From NCBI RefSeq assembly GCF_010183535.1, contig NC_071329.1, positions 11,470,001 through 11,534,000 of the forward strand: a stretch of 64,000 bases of DNA, given 5' to 3'. The notes under the pieces were generated by a model, which had not been told where the DNA came from, did no database searches, and was given only the letters and a program-made list of their open reading frames with translations. Source of the DNA: Caenorhabditis remanei (taxonomy: Eukaryota; Nematoda; Chromadorea; Rhabditida; Rhabditidae). Each line of letters starts with the position of its first letter. The first letter of the stretch is position 1. The translations under genes and the position numbers were made by a program. Shown piece after piece: positions 25,756 to 36,280 of this stretch.

Positions 25756-28700
25756 ATGAAACCACCAACCGCCAGAAAACCACCTTCGAAACGTCCAACA
25801 ACTACGATAGCATGTCCGAAAAGTAAGTTTAAATGAAGAATTTGTGATGAATATATGTTGTTGAAGGAAGTGGATCAGAGTTAGAAGATATTGAAGAAGC
25901 ACCACCAGATCCTAGAGCAAGAAGTAGAAGTGAAGATATGTATGTTTTTGAGAAGACAAGAGATGAAAACTTGAAAATTATTTCAGAAGTGTTCATTGTT
26001 TACTTCGAGAAATTGATGACAAGAAGCTGTCAAATCTGATTGGAGGACACCCCTCAGCGAGATCTTCTGCTCTTATAATACAAGCGTTGAGACAGGTAAG
26101 TAGATCAAAATATGAAGAAATATGTGCTGAATTAAAACTGAAAATGATGTGTCACTGCCTCCGCTGGAGACCGTGATGTGTTATTCTTGAACTACGTTCG
26201 ATTTTCGACTAAGACAATGATGAATTCTCCTATATTTTTTTCAGCAAATGTCTGTTGCCACCCTTGACCAATACGTTCGAGACTCATTGGAATGGATGGT
26301 TTCTCATGATGTTCTGATGCTGAAATCCAAGAAAAATGTGATAAAGCTTCATTACTTCAAAAGCTAACTTGTTTCATTTCCAGAGTCTTTTCTCTCGTGT
26401 CATCCAAGCCGATGGAGTGGATTCTCGTGAACAAATGGCTCGTCTCATCAACACAATGGCAAGTTACACGGCGGGACGCAGTTACTTCACAGGTTTTTAT
26501 CAGAATGAGTACAGAATTTCGAGTTAATAATTAATTTCAGTTCATCACAAAACCTTCATTCCTTGCCTCATAGCAGTTCTTCGTGGAAAAAGACTTCCAT
26601 CAACAACTCATGATCAACTGATTGCTTGTGTACAGAAAATGAGTATACGGTAGAGTTGAAACTTTAAAAAATTATACATTTCATCAATTGTATTTCAGAG
26701 CAACTTGTCAGAAAGAGTTAATACAAAATGGGATGTTGGAATGGGCAGTCAATCATTTAGATCAGAAATTGAACAATTATGCATTTGAATATCTAGCAGC
26801 TCTCATCGTAAACTTGTCCACAAACGTGAGAAGACGTCTAATTTGCCAAATCTAAACTTATTTATTTTTCAGTCATTGAGCCATCCTCTCATAACTCGAC
26901 TTGCAGATTCAATCGCTAATTCAGTTGCAAATCTTGTCGTGAAAATGACTCATGGTGTAAGTTTTCTTCTGAAATTAAATGCAACATGAATCTAGAAAAT
27001 GAATTTAGAAATGTATGAATCTAGAAATTAATCAACATATTCTAGGATTTTTCAATTAAAGCTGAGATGCTCTTCATCCTCATTCCTTTTTCTTTTCTTC
27101 CTCCTCATTAAGCATCTCTTCTTCCCAGCGTCTCCTTTTTCTTGTTTTTCTCGTGCCATGAGGAGCCGTGTTAGGAGCCGCGCCCGTCCTCAATGCTCCT
27201 TCTCATTCGTTATTCACGAGCCAACAAGTCGTACGAATAGTTGTACATCTTAGATTTCTTCCTTTTCGCTCACATATGAATCCCAGAAAACTCTTTTATT
27301 TTTCTTTATTTTTCTTACATTTTTATTCTCTTTAATATGTAAAAGGCTCCTTATTTTTCTAGAAGTTAAATTTTTTACTAATTATGAAATTATTTTGATT
27401 GGCTCCTCTACAGTTCTGAATTTCAGCCGTCATGTTCCCTATACAACACTCTTCTACTTTCAATCCTCGCGTGCCCACGAATTCGTCTTCGGGCCAAAGA
27501 TACAAAGCTTCTTGAGGCGATCCGTATCCGATTGGAGACTCGAAGAACGTGTCCATTGTGTAATCTTCATGTACCATTCTTAATCGCTGTCGTTCATCAA
27601 GGTGAGTTTTCGAAAAACAGATGTTAGCATGAGAGAAATTCGATAAATCTGTTAGATATGTGGAGATGAATTCCTTCTTTTAATGAAAGTCCAGTGATCT
27701 TAAGAAGAAAACTTGAAAGCCAGAATCGAAAATTTTTAAGAAAAAAAGAAAACACATCGTTCATATAAACTATCTCTTGTTCTTCTTTTCTTGAGGTCGT
27801 ATTCATCTGGAGCTCCACAGAGCTCAAATCATCCTCGATTGTTACTTTCCCGGTTATTTGACACAAAGTTTCCCTGCCCTTACATTCAAATAACTTTCTC
27901 TCTTTTTCCCTTTTCTCCGAGGCGCGGCGCCCATGTTTGTTTTGATTGTTCGTTTTCGTTTGCATCTTTTCCCTCTTTTTCCTCTCCTTTCTTGCACAAA
28001 TTGAGGTCAGTCGGTCAGTAAACCCCCCATTGAGGTGACCAATTGGTTTCTCTTTTTACTTTCTCTCCTCTCACTCCGGATCACCGAAAAAATGAATGAG
28101 AGGGAGAAGGGAGACGAGCGACGGGTGCCTGGACGCGCTGGGGACATTGAGGGAAGAGAAAGAGAAATTTGGATTTCTTTCTCGTTTGCACTCAAACAAC
28201 AACTGACCGTTCATTTCGAATACTGAGCCGTGCAGAAAAAACTACACATACAAATAGACTAATCGTCTCGATAAGGAAGTCAATGTTGCGATATTGCTCA
28301 TACGGCGCCAGTGTACACAGAAAAAGGAGAAGAACTACGTTTTGTGGAACAATGGGGAGGTCAACAACTTTATAAAAATGAGATAAACTTTTTGATCTTC
28401 TGCGATTCAAAGTGATATGGGTATCCGGAGAAAATAAAATTCATCTAAGTTTTGAGATAAATACTTTCAAGGAAGCAGAGGGATTACTGTAGATTTTCGG
28501 TTATTCTCATTGAGTTATGGACCTACCCAAGAAGAAAACTTGCATATTCACGAACGCAAAATAATGCATTGTTATGTCACAAAAATGCAAAGAATGCATT
28601 AAATTGCATTTGTGAATAGAATTAAATTGCATTAAATGGTACAAGTTTTCTTCGTGGGTAGGTTCATTTAGAACCTATAAATTATTCTAAGTCAAGCTGT

Positions 28701-31700
28701 TTTTCGCAATAGTTTACGTTGATTCTCGTATCCTAGAAAACTGTAAAAGCTCCTAACTGGGAACATTCAACTAGTTTTCATCGAAGTCTCAAAATATTTA
28801 TAGTTGAAAGATATTAAGAACAAAAATAATGTTTGAAAACTTTTTTATCAGTTCCAATCACAAAACTTCATGATTTCATCATTGCTACAGTAACCCGCAT
28901 AATAAGATAAGCTTCAGTTAAATGGCATCATCAGAGGACTGAAATTCAAAAGTGATGGAGTTAAAAGTGAAGACACTCCATCTCTCTAACAGCACTCACT
29001 TAAAATGACATTTTTTCTCTTCCAATACCTGACTGTGATAACCCGGAGGTTTCACTTTCACTCCTCTCTCCAAAATAAAATGCGCCAGTGTTGCGTGTCC
29101 AGCCCATTCCGCAATTGATAATAATCTAACTGTTCCCAGCTAATGGGTTTTTTTCCATTTTTCGCTGCTCACGAGTATATTCGGATTTTTTTATATTTTC
29201 TCCTAACTTTAAAACCTTTTTCTGTCAACTGATCAACTACCGTAACCTTTCTTTTTTACTCTCAGTTTCCTTTTTTCTACAGTCTCTCACGTGCTTCGGG
29301 AGGAAAATATTTGTGTCTTCTCCACTCGATCGACCTTTTTAGTGAAATAAAAAATCATCGAGGAACTGTAGAAAATCATGAGAGAACCAAGAAAATGAGA
29401 TCGATAGATTTTAGAGATTTGAGAGTCATGAGAAACGTGTGTTCACTGTGTTCCATTTCGAAGAACGAGAAGAGTTAGAGACTGATTAGAGAGCATACAA
29501 AATCTGGAGACTCGGGGGAGGCACATGTATGACCAGGGACGCGGCGCCATTGGTGAGAAGAATACTGCCATTGACGACCGTCTACTTCAATTCGATTATT
29601 CCTCCTTCTTACCCCTTCTGTCAGCTCCGAAATACCATTAGAATCAAGGAGACCCAGATAAATTCAAGCCACCTGTCTCATTAAAATTCAATTAGATTCA
29701 ATGAGAAGCTCTGTTACGAAACAGATCATTTAGAGACTGTAGGATTTGAAAATGGTAATTTGAATCGATGATTATTACTTTTATTCCTTCTTCGCCATTT
29801 TGCCAACGCAGTTAACTGATAAGCAGTTATGGCGCCAGCACCTTCCCGCCAATCGCCATGATTGGAGAAGGTTTAGATATAAACAGTTTATTATCGAGTC
29901 GAAAGTATATTTGAGTATTTCGAAATTATTATTATTGGGTGAATTAAATGTCACATATACCAATGATTTGATGGGGATATTGTCTTCTAGTTGAGTACCT
30001 CTCTCTCACACTCTCTTCTATAAATGCCACCTTGTACCAAGATTTGTCACAGCTTTCTTATTCGAATTCGAATTTTCTAATCAGGGATTCTAGATTAGGT
30101 TGCTTGAATTATCCTAGAACGGCTAGTACATACTCCAGTTGAATGTTTCAAACATTCCTGAGCCATCACCACTTTTTCTCGTTATCTCTTTTCCGGTTCT
30201 TACTGTAGGTCTACACTTCCATTCGCTATCTTCTCACTTTCCTCGTTTTCTCAAATTCTCAGAGTATACTGTAACTTAATGGGATTCCACTTTCTCACCC
30301 ATTATTCCTTTTCACTTGGTACGCCATTCCTCTCTTAGTAACGACAAATTTCAAAAAGAGAGAGAGTGAGTGCGTACCAGCCGTCGTCCAGTTGAAATGG
30401 GCACAGGGGACAATCAAAATTGCACGACCTCTGTTTCGTTTTCATCCTCTCTACACCCATCTACTCCCATCTCCGCACTCGCTCCGCACCGCTTCTTCTT
30501 CTTCCCATTCTCTCCCTAAAACAGCCGCCTTTAACAGCTAGAAACCAGGTGAAAGACAATTGGAGACGAAGAGACGCAGTGTTTCCCATACTGCAAGCAA
30601 GAGGGGAGCGAGACTCTGCGTCTCTGCGACGACCCATTATGTCTCGTAGGGACGCGTCGCCAAGCGGTGGTGGTGCCAGCCTCACGGAAAGGCTTGCGGG
30701 GCGCCGCGCTCGTGTCCCTTCGTGCTCCCTGCGTGTGCCCGCTTTCCGCTTCTCGTCTGTCCTCTCTCTCAGTGCGCGGTGAAGGGGGACTGCGGCAGAA
30801 AAAAAGAATAACGACGAAGCGACCGAATGACCCAGTCTCTTCACTTCCCTACTTTCGATCCTCCCATCTTATTTTCTGCTTCTTCTTCTACTCCTCCCAT
30901 GTTCATCCATCCCGCCCCAATCGCTCCCAGACCCCCGTCGGTCACTCTCTATTAGACCCTTCCTCAATCGGTCGAACTCAATCTACCAACTATTTCCTGG
31001 CCTACAGTAACCTAAAGAGTTATCATATTCATCATATTCTAGACTTTCTGAGAAACAGTTTTGGTTGGTTTATATGTTCAGATGCTTTCGGCCTGCTCCC
31101 TGAGACCTCAAGTGTGAGCGCACTGTTGATGTTTCACGCCTGAGCTCTCTGGGTACCAGGACGGCTTGAGCAGACATTTTTTGGTTCTGGTTTTGTAGTT
31201 TTTTAGGTTAAAAAGTAGGTGAAACAGGTCAAATACATTGTTTCAGAAGTTGAATACAATCGAGTTCCACTAACACCAACTGATGGAGAAACTGATAAGG
31301 TGAGTACTTCATACTGTCATGTTTAAGACCAATGAGACGCATGCGTAGTTTCGAGAAGTTCAAAGAATGCTATTTCGTTTTGAGAGCATTACTGACCTAT
31401 ACTCAGACTGAAAAATATGAAATATTACAGTGTGGAAGTTCTTGTGAACGAGAAATCGACTCACTCGACCCATTACGCCCATCGACGAACGAGCTCAGCG
31501 GTGCTCGCTTGCTTATACGAAAAGCTTATAAAGAGGCAGCTGGTACTAGCTCCCAATTGATTGATACAAAAGAAGGAATTGGTTCGAGAATGAGTGCGAG
31601 AGGTAGAAAAGGAACTGAAAGAGATGGAAGAATTGGAACAGCGACATCTCAACATACATTCGTGATTGAAACAGAAAGAAGGAGACCACTGATGATAAAT

Positions 31701-32817
31701 ATTGGATTGAGTGATGGAGCATTGGAATATAAAAAAGTACAAGATGAGATAACAAAGAAGAGAGAAGATGAGGAGAATCGGAAGAAAAGGGAAAAAGAAA
31801 AAGTTGAGAAGGAGAAAATGAAGGCGTTGAGACATATTCAATTGACTTCGAGAAAAGCACCATCACTTTTGAAGAAGGAACTGTCTGAATCAACGACTCC
31901 GTTGATCGAGAAATTCATGGGAAGGAAAGCGAATGGTTCCAGATTGTCATTGAATAAAAAACGTAAGTGGGATGTAATTTAGGAAATAGTTTGAGAAGAA
32001 GGGTAGATCAGATTAAAAGTACTTTCGAGTCGGATACCTATAATTATCAGATCGTTGTCAGCATTCTCTAGACGACTTCGAGGAAGAGACTTAAATAGAT
32101 TTTTGCTCTAGTAATTTTCTTCATCCACATGAGAATAGTTCAAAAAATTACTTTAAAAACGAAACGAAGAGTCAGTACCGTACCGTACAGTAAGATTTAC
32201 GAACTAAATCTCTCCAATAGAAAATGTAGTATCCAGAAAATGCTTCATAACAGATTTGTTTTACTAGCCTTTCGATGTTTTGATTTTATTTACGAAAGTA
32301 AATTGTTCGAAATTCGGTTTGAAATGATATGAAACACGGGCAATTTCATATTAAAGTATTTTAGTCTCACAAGTCAGGACTTAATGTACAAAAAACAGTA
32401 GAAGAATGAAGTTCCCGTAATAATTCTAGAATTTATTTTTTTGGATTTTTGAGATTATGAGGAATGTGCTCAAAGTGCGAAAATTTACCCTAAAAATGGG
32501 AGATTTATATTTAAAAAAATTACTGAAGTAAGTTTCAAGAATGAAAGAATACTTTCGTTTTCAGCTTCACTATCCGAAGTTCGTGGCTCTCCACCTACAG
32601 AGAAGAATAATAACAATAGTGATTTCAAGGGATCCAATGAGACCATCGTTCTCTCTTCGTACTTTTATACTGTGGAAGCGACTAGGTTGATATTTATACC
32701 TAACAATTCCTCTCATATGGCCCATTTTTCAGCAGCCCGGAAGACTACACAGCAGTTTTTGGAAGTCGTCCAAAAGTTGCTCGAACTCCAGATACTCAAT
32801 CAAGATCTTTCTTTTAA
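25756..32817 (+). CDS. ARMC9-like armadillo-repeat protein
   Basis: Thirteen exons: 25756-25822, 25867-25939, 25987-26095, 26245-26337, 26384-26492, 26541-26649, 26699-26825, 26873-26956, 27427-27601, 31247-31299, 31407-31962, 32565-32685, 32733-32817, joining in phase to 586 residues. Residues about 45-330 are helical armadillo-like repeats (LLREIDDKKLSNLIGG, FEYLAALIVNLSTNSLSHPLI, SLYNTLLLSILACPRIRLR). A charged coiled region (DEITKKREDEENRKKREKEK) follows, and the end carries EDYTAVFGSRPKVARTPD, which resembles the C-terminal RP-K-RTP motif of ARMC9. Vertebrate ARMC9 acts at the ciliary base with TOGARAM1 and is a Joubert syndrome gene. The N-terminal LisH of vertebrate ARMC9 is not seen. 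Exon 11 could instead start at 31431 (also phase 0). From memory this corresponds to C. elegans F59G1.4. Confidence 0.78.
28517..28667. mobile_element. MITE-like inverted-repeat element
   Basis: About 150 bp bounded by inverted repeats: ACCTACCCAAGAAGAAAACT at 28521 onward, and its near-complement ending at about 28663. The arms agree at 24 of 26 positions when extended outward. The interior is AT-rich with repeated TGCATT words and no coding capacity. A target duplication is not clear (perhaps TT). It is consistent with a non-autonomous DNA transposon remnant. Confidence 0.55.
30420..30800. promoter_or_regulatory. GC-rich promoter-like block inside the ARMC9-like intron
   Basis: Markedly more GC-rich than the surrounding DNA, with many CG dinucleotides around 30640-30790. 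It contains GAGACGCAG (30571-30579) and, inverted, CTCTGCGTCTC (30614-30624). Frames of about 120 residues on both strands (30420-30782 plus, 30461-30844 minus) look like a by-product of few stop codons in GC-rich DNA. It may be an internal promoter or enhancer for a shorter ARMC9-like transcript or for the downstream array; this is inference. Confidence 0.4.
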
Positions 32818-32939
32818 AAACAACGAAAACCTCAGTTTTAATTTATACGCGTACTCTCTTTTTCCAATTTTAATTGCTTTTGTGTTTTCCAAAAACATTT
32901 TTGGTTTTATTTGAAATCTGTATAAACTTTTCATACGAA

Positions 32940-34656
32940 ATGGTCGTTTGTTTGATGCGAATTTCCTCAAAATCTCGGAAGATCATTGGAATTTCCAATG
33001 CTATTCTAATTGGAATCATGATTTTTCTCGAATCAACGCAAATCTTATTGAAGAGTGATAAGTACCTGGAATTTAAGAAGTAAAACATTTAATTTTGGAA
33101 ATCATTCAAATGTGTCTTTTTCTAGCATTGGTATCTTGGAATGGCTCTCGGATCAAGACTCTCTGTTTTTGTACTCAAATTTGGTTATATCTACCCTTCT
33201 CATAGTCTCAATTGTATTGTTGGTAATAGTGTTCGATGTGGTGATTTCTCAAGAAAGTGACCACTTTCATGTTGGCCCCAGATCTTATTCGGTAAGAAGT
33301 ACCAATTAAGAATTTGTTAAGTTAATTTTCAGCTGCCTATTTACCTATCATTCATCTCTTTCATTCTCTGTATCCTGAGTTATTCTCTTTCTCTTCGCGT
33401 ATCATCAGAATTCGATTCAAAGATGACTAAACTATTTATGACTGTAAGTTCATTCCCACAGTAGCCATATCTTTCAGAAAAATGAGAAAATTTGTCAGAA
33501 CTATTTGAACTATGGAGAGTCGAGAAAAAGTCGACGTCTTATTGATCGTATCCATGTTAGTTTAGCGTTTTCTTAAATGTAATCCATGAGATGCATAATC
33601 GTAGGTAGATTACTCGTGCTGTGGAGTCAAATCGATTGATGATTTCGTGGATTTATCTGAAATAGATAAGAGCCTACCGTCTCAAACTAAGTTATGGTCG
33701 TGTAATGAGTGGGAATACTGCGGAGTTCCTCTAAGCTGCTGTAAAACTGTTTCGTGCTCACAAAAAGTTGAACTTCTGAAGGAAGGATGGGATCCAGAAA
33801 ATATAACAAAACAATGGTTCAATAGAAATGGTATTTGAATAAATATGTAGATTATCTCAAATACATTTTTTGACAGGATGCATTGAGAAAATGGAAAACG
33901 CCTACTTGTTCCTGAGTTATCCTAACTACATTTTGACAGATTTTGCCATGATTCTTGTTTTGGGTTTTCACATCTGCTCAATGATACTTTCCCAGATTTT
34001 AATCACATCTAGTGCAACACTCCACACGGCCCATTTAGAAACTTCTGAAGCCTCATATGCCTGGCTTATCGATGTTGGTCAGCCAGATCCGCTCAGTCTC
34101 GTGAAGGTAAATAATATTTGAGAAACATGAGCATTATTTTCTTCAGAAGCTCAATCCCGATATAGATCTATCCGAGCCAAAATCAAGTGATCACAATGAA
34201 GAGTATCAAGGTGAAGAAAACGACAATGTAGAAGAAATTATATCGCTAGCTGCTTGTACAACAGAAAAGGAAACAAAAACCGAAATCGAAACTAAAAATA
34301 CCGAAAGCAGCACAGGAACATCCAGTAAGGGGACCAGTTCAACAGGAGCAACACACGCTTCTGCTGTTTCTGCCAGTGTTATGGAGAGCCCCGGCCAATT
34401 TTCTTCCAATGAAGTGATTATTTACGATTCGGATACGGGGGTAGCTAAAAGAATGCCTCAGAAGACAAAAAAGACAAAAGGAGATTCGAACCTCAAGAAA
34501 AACAAGCCAAAAATCGCGAGAAAAAACACCGAAACCAAGCGAAAACAGTCTAAAAAGCCGAGTGGTACAAATAAAGGAAGGAATACGAAAACGAAGAAAG
34601 CGCCTAACAAGAATCTGAAAAAGAAAACTACTGCTAATCAGAAGAAGAAAAAATAA
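32940..34656 (+). CDS. tsp-18: Tetraspanin with long Lys/Ser/Thr-rich C-terminal tail
   Basis: Exons 32940-33061, 33126-33291, 33333-33443, 33478-33555, 33605-33830, 33877-34106 and 34147-34656 give 480 residues. There are four membrane spans: about 13-32, 55-78, 97-118, and a last one in FAMILVLGFHICSMILSQILI. The large extracellular loop has the tetraspanin CCG motif (VDYSCCGVKSIDDFV), then PLSCCKTVSC and a final GC. After the last span comes a long cytoplasmic tail: first acidic and Thr/Ser-rich, then about 70 residues dominated by lysine. Such a tail is unusual for tetraspanins, which normally have tails of about 10-20 residues. The gene starts 123 bp after the ARMC9-like stop. The donor after exon 1 (GTACCT) is weak, so the N-terminus is less certain. 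The symbol is from memory of F59G1.2. Confidence 0.82.
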
Positions 34657-34657
34657 A
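34652..34657 (+). terminator. AATAAA overlapping the tetraspanin stop codon
   Basis: The stop TAA (34654-34656) sits inside an AATAAA hexamer created by the final lysine codons. If used, the 3'UTR would be only about 10-20 bases. It may be a by-product of the AAA-rich tail, with a later variant signal used instead. Confidence 0.35.
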
Positions 34658-35006
34658 GCATTTTTGTTTCGTTCAATGTCTACTATAAGTTCCAGAGTTC
34701 GAGTTGATTTCCATCAGAACTGTCAGAACTGTCAGATTTCGTAAAAATCCATATTTAAATATTTCTCATTTTGAAGCTCATTTTCTCGTAAATCCACAAA
34801 ATACAGTATCTCGTCTCCTCGTTTAGAGACCCTGCCACGTTGTCATATGTGCCTTTAAATTGTCTGTTTTTAAAAACATGATTTCAACGCATCTAATTTC
34901 GAGATCTTTTCATTTTTCTGTAATTTAAAATCGTCTTTCCTGCCAAGTCTCGATGCTTCTTGTTCAATTGAACTCCATTCCAGATTCGCCAATTACATTG
35001 AGCGAA

Positions 35007-35886
35007 ATGGACTGGAGACAGCCCTATCCCGCCAACTCAAACTTGAGAAACGGGCTGATGGACGGCCTGCAAAGAGATGGAGAATACTATCCAAGCAGGC
35101 CAGGACCATCGGCTCAAGAGGTATTTGTATGTTTATCTGAAAATTGTATGTCATAATGTCTTCAGGAATTTCCTCCAAGTGAAAGCTGGTGGAAAGAAAC
35201 CGACCCACGGCAGAACTGGAAACCACTGAAAACTGACAACGAACGCCGGGAAAACTGCCGAATTTCGCGTATCGAGTCGCGAAATGAACTTCAATCGAAT
35301 CAACAAGAAATGGAACCGAGGAACGAAGGTGGTTACAGCGCAACTCATCAATTGTATCTTATTTTTCTTTTCAGACGAATGCCTCGAAATCGTAGTAACT
35401 TCTACGAAGGTGTATTTCTCGAGATGCATGAATACCATGCCCGGCACTATCATCGACGAGAGAACATATTTCTTGAAAGGAGACATCCCAATGATCTACT
35501 TCGTCAATTGTAGTCCCGGTAGGATAAAGCTTAAAGTGTGTTGTGAATCGTAGAATAGCTGATTCAGAACGATTCGATACGCTGGAGAAGTTCTGCAGGG
35601 AGGCACTACACATCGAATCGAGTAGTTGTGATCAGGGTTCGTAATATATTGTACGAGGCATTATTGTAAATTTTCTTTCCAGAAATATGTAGAGATGGAA
35701 CGCTCATTGCTACAAAAAAGAAGACAGTAGAGCGAATTCGCGACGGACAATTTCAAGAACGAACCGAATATACGTATAAATTTCACAAGAGTGCTAATGT
35801 AACCTTCTACGTAGCCATGCGTGAGTTATAATCTCATCCATATGGTTTAACCTGGCTGTAAATCTTCAGATTCCGACCACACATAA
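35007..35886 (+). CDS. Unrecognised 214-residue protein, six exons
   Basis: Exons 35007-35120, 35166-35328, 35375-35518, 35568-35636, 35683-35820 and 35870-35886 join in phase, with short introns of 45-55 bp and good acceptors. A trans-splice-like acceptor (AACTCCATTCCAG) ends about 23 bp before the ATG. The N-terminal 90 residues are hydrophilic and Trp/Pro/Arg-rich (MDWRQPYPANSNLRNG, WWKETDPRQNWKPL), probably disordered. Residues about 95-210 look like a compact beta-rich domain (CLEIVVTSTKVYFSRCMN, IIDERTYFLKGDIPMIYFVN, ERTEYTYKFHKSANVTFYVAM). There is no signal peptide or membrane span. I recognise no family. AATAAA lies near 36046. It sits between tsp-18 and vps-35 on the same strand, so co-transcription is possible. 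Confidence 0.7.
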
Positions 35887-36280
35887 GGCGTCAATGATCG
35901 TCGAGAAGCATTATCTGAAACCATCTGAACCTCCAAGTGCTTGTTTAAAGTATTTTACATGTCCCATTGCACCACTATAATTTTTACTCGTTTAATATGT
36001 TCCGTTTTCAAGTTTTAATTGTACATGCAGCTAATATCATTCTACAAATAAAAAAAAGAAGCATAATTACATTGTTCTTCGGTGATTCATGTTTTTTAAA
36101 GGTTTTGTCTCTCCTGTGCATTTGCGCTCTACTGAACAAGAAAAGTATATTTCGACAGCAAATGTTTAGTTTCACTGCAAGTTCCCAGCAGTAGTCACAT
36201 CAAGTGATGTTTTTATTTTTTCTATTTCAATTATTCAGTCTATCGATTTTGTTTTAACTCGAAGTTTTTCAGTATACAAA

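Larger units (their letters stand above)
27602..31246 (+). other. 3.6-kb intron of the ARMC9-like gene
   Basis: The flanking exons join exactly in phase (CATCAAG to AAGTTGAA, reading HQEVEYN), so this is an intron, although it is tens of times longer than most introns of the gene. It contains a 150-bp inverted-repeat element (28517-28667) and a GC-rich block (about 30420-30800) with promoter-type motifs. Open frames in it overlap on both strands and show no protein motifs. Confidence 0.7.

Noticed and set aside
30420..30844. Overlapping 120- and 127-codon frames on both strands
   Set aside because: Caused by few stop codons in GC-rich DNA; the flanking ARMC9-like exons splice directly across the region.
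31473..31893. Two minus-strand open frames of 115-122 codons
   Set aside because: They are the antisense of the charged coiled-coil exon of the ARMC9-like gene; Lys/Glu codons give Phe/Leu/Ser-rich shadows without stops.
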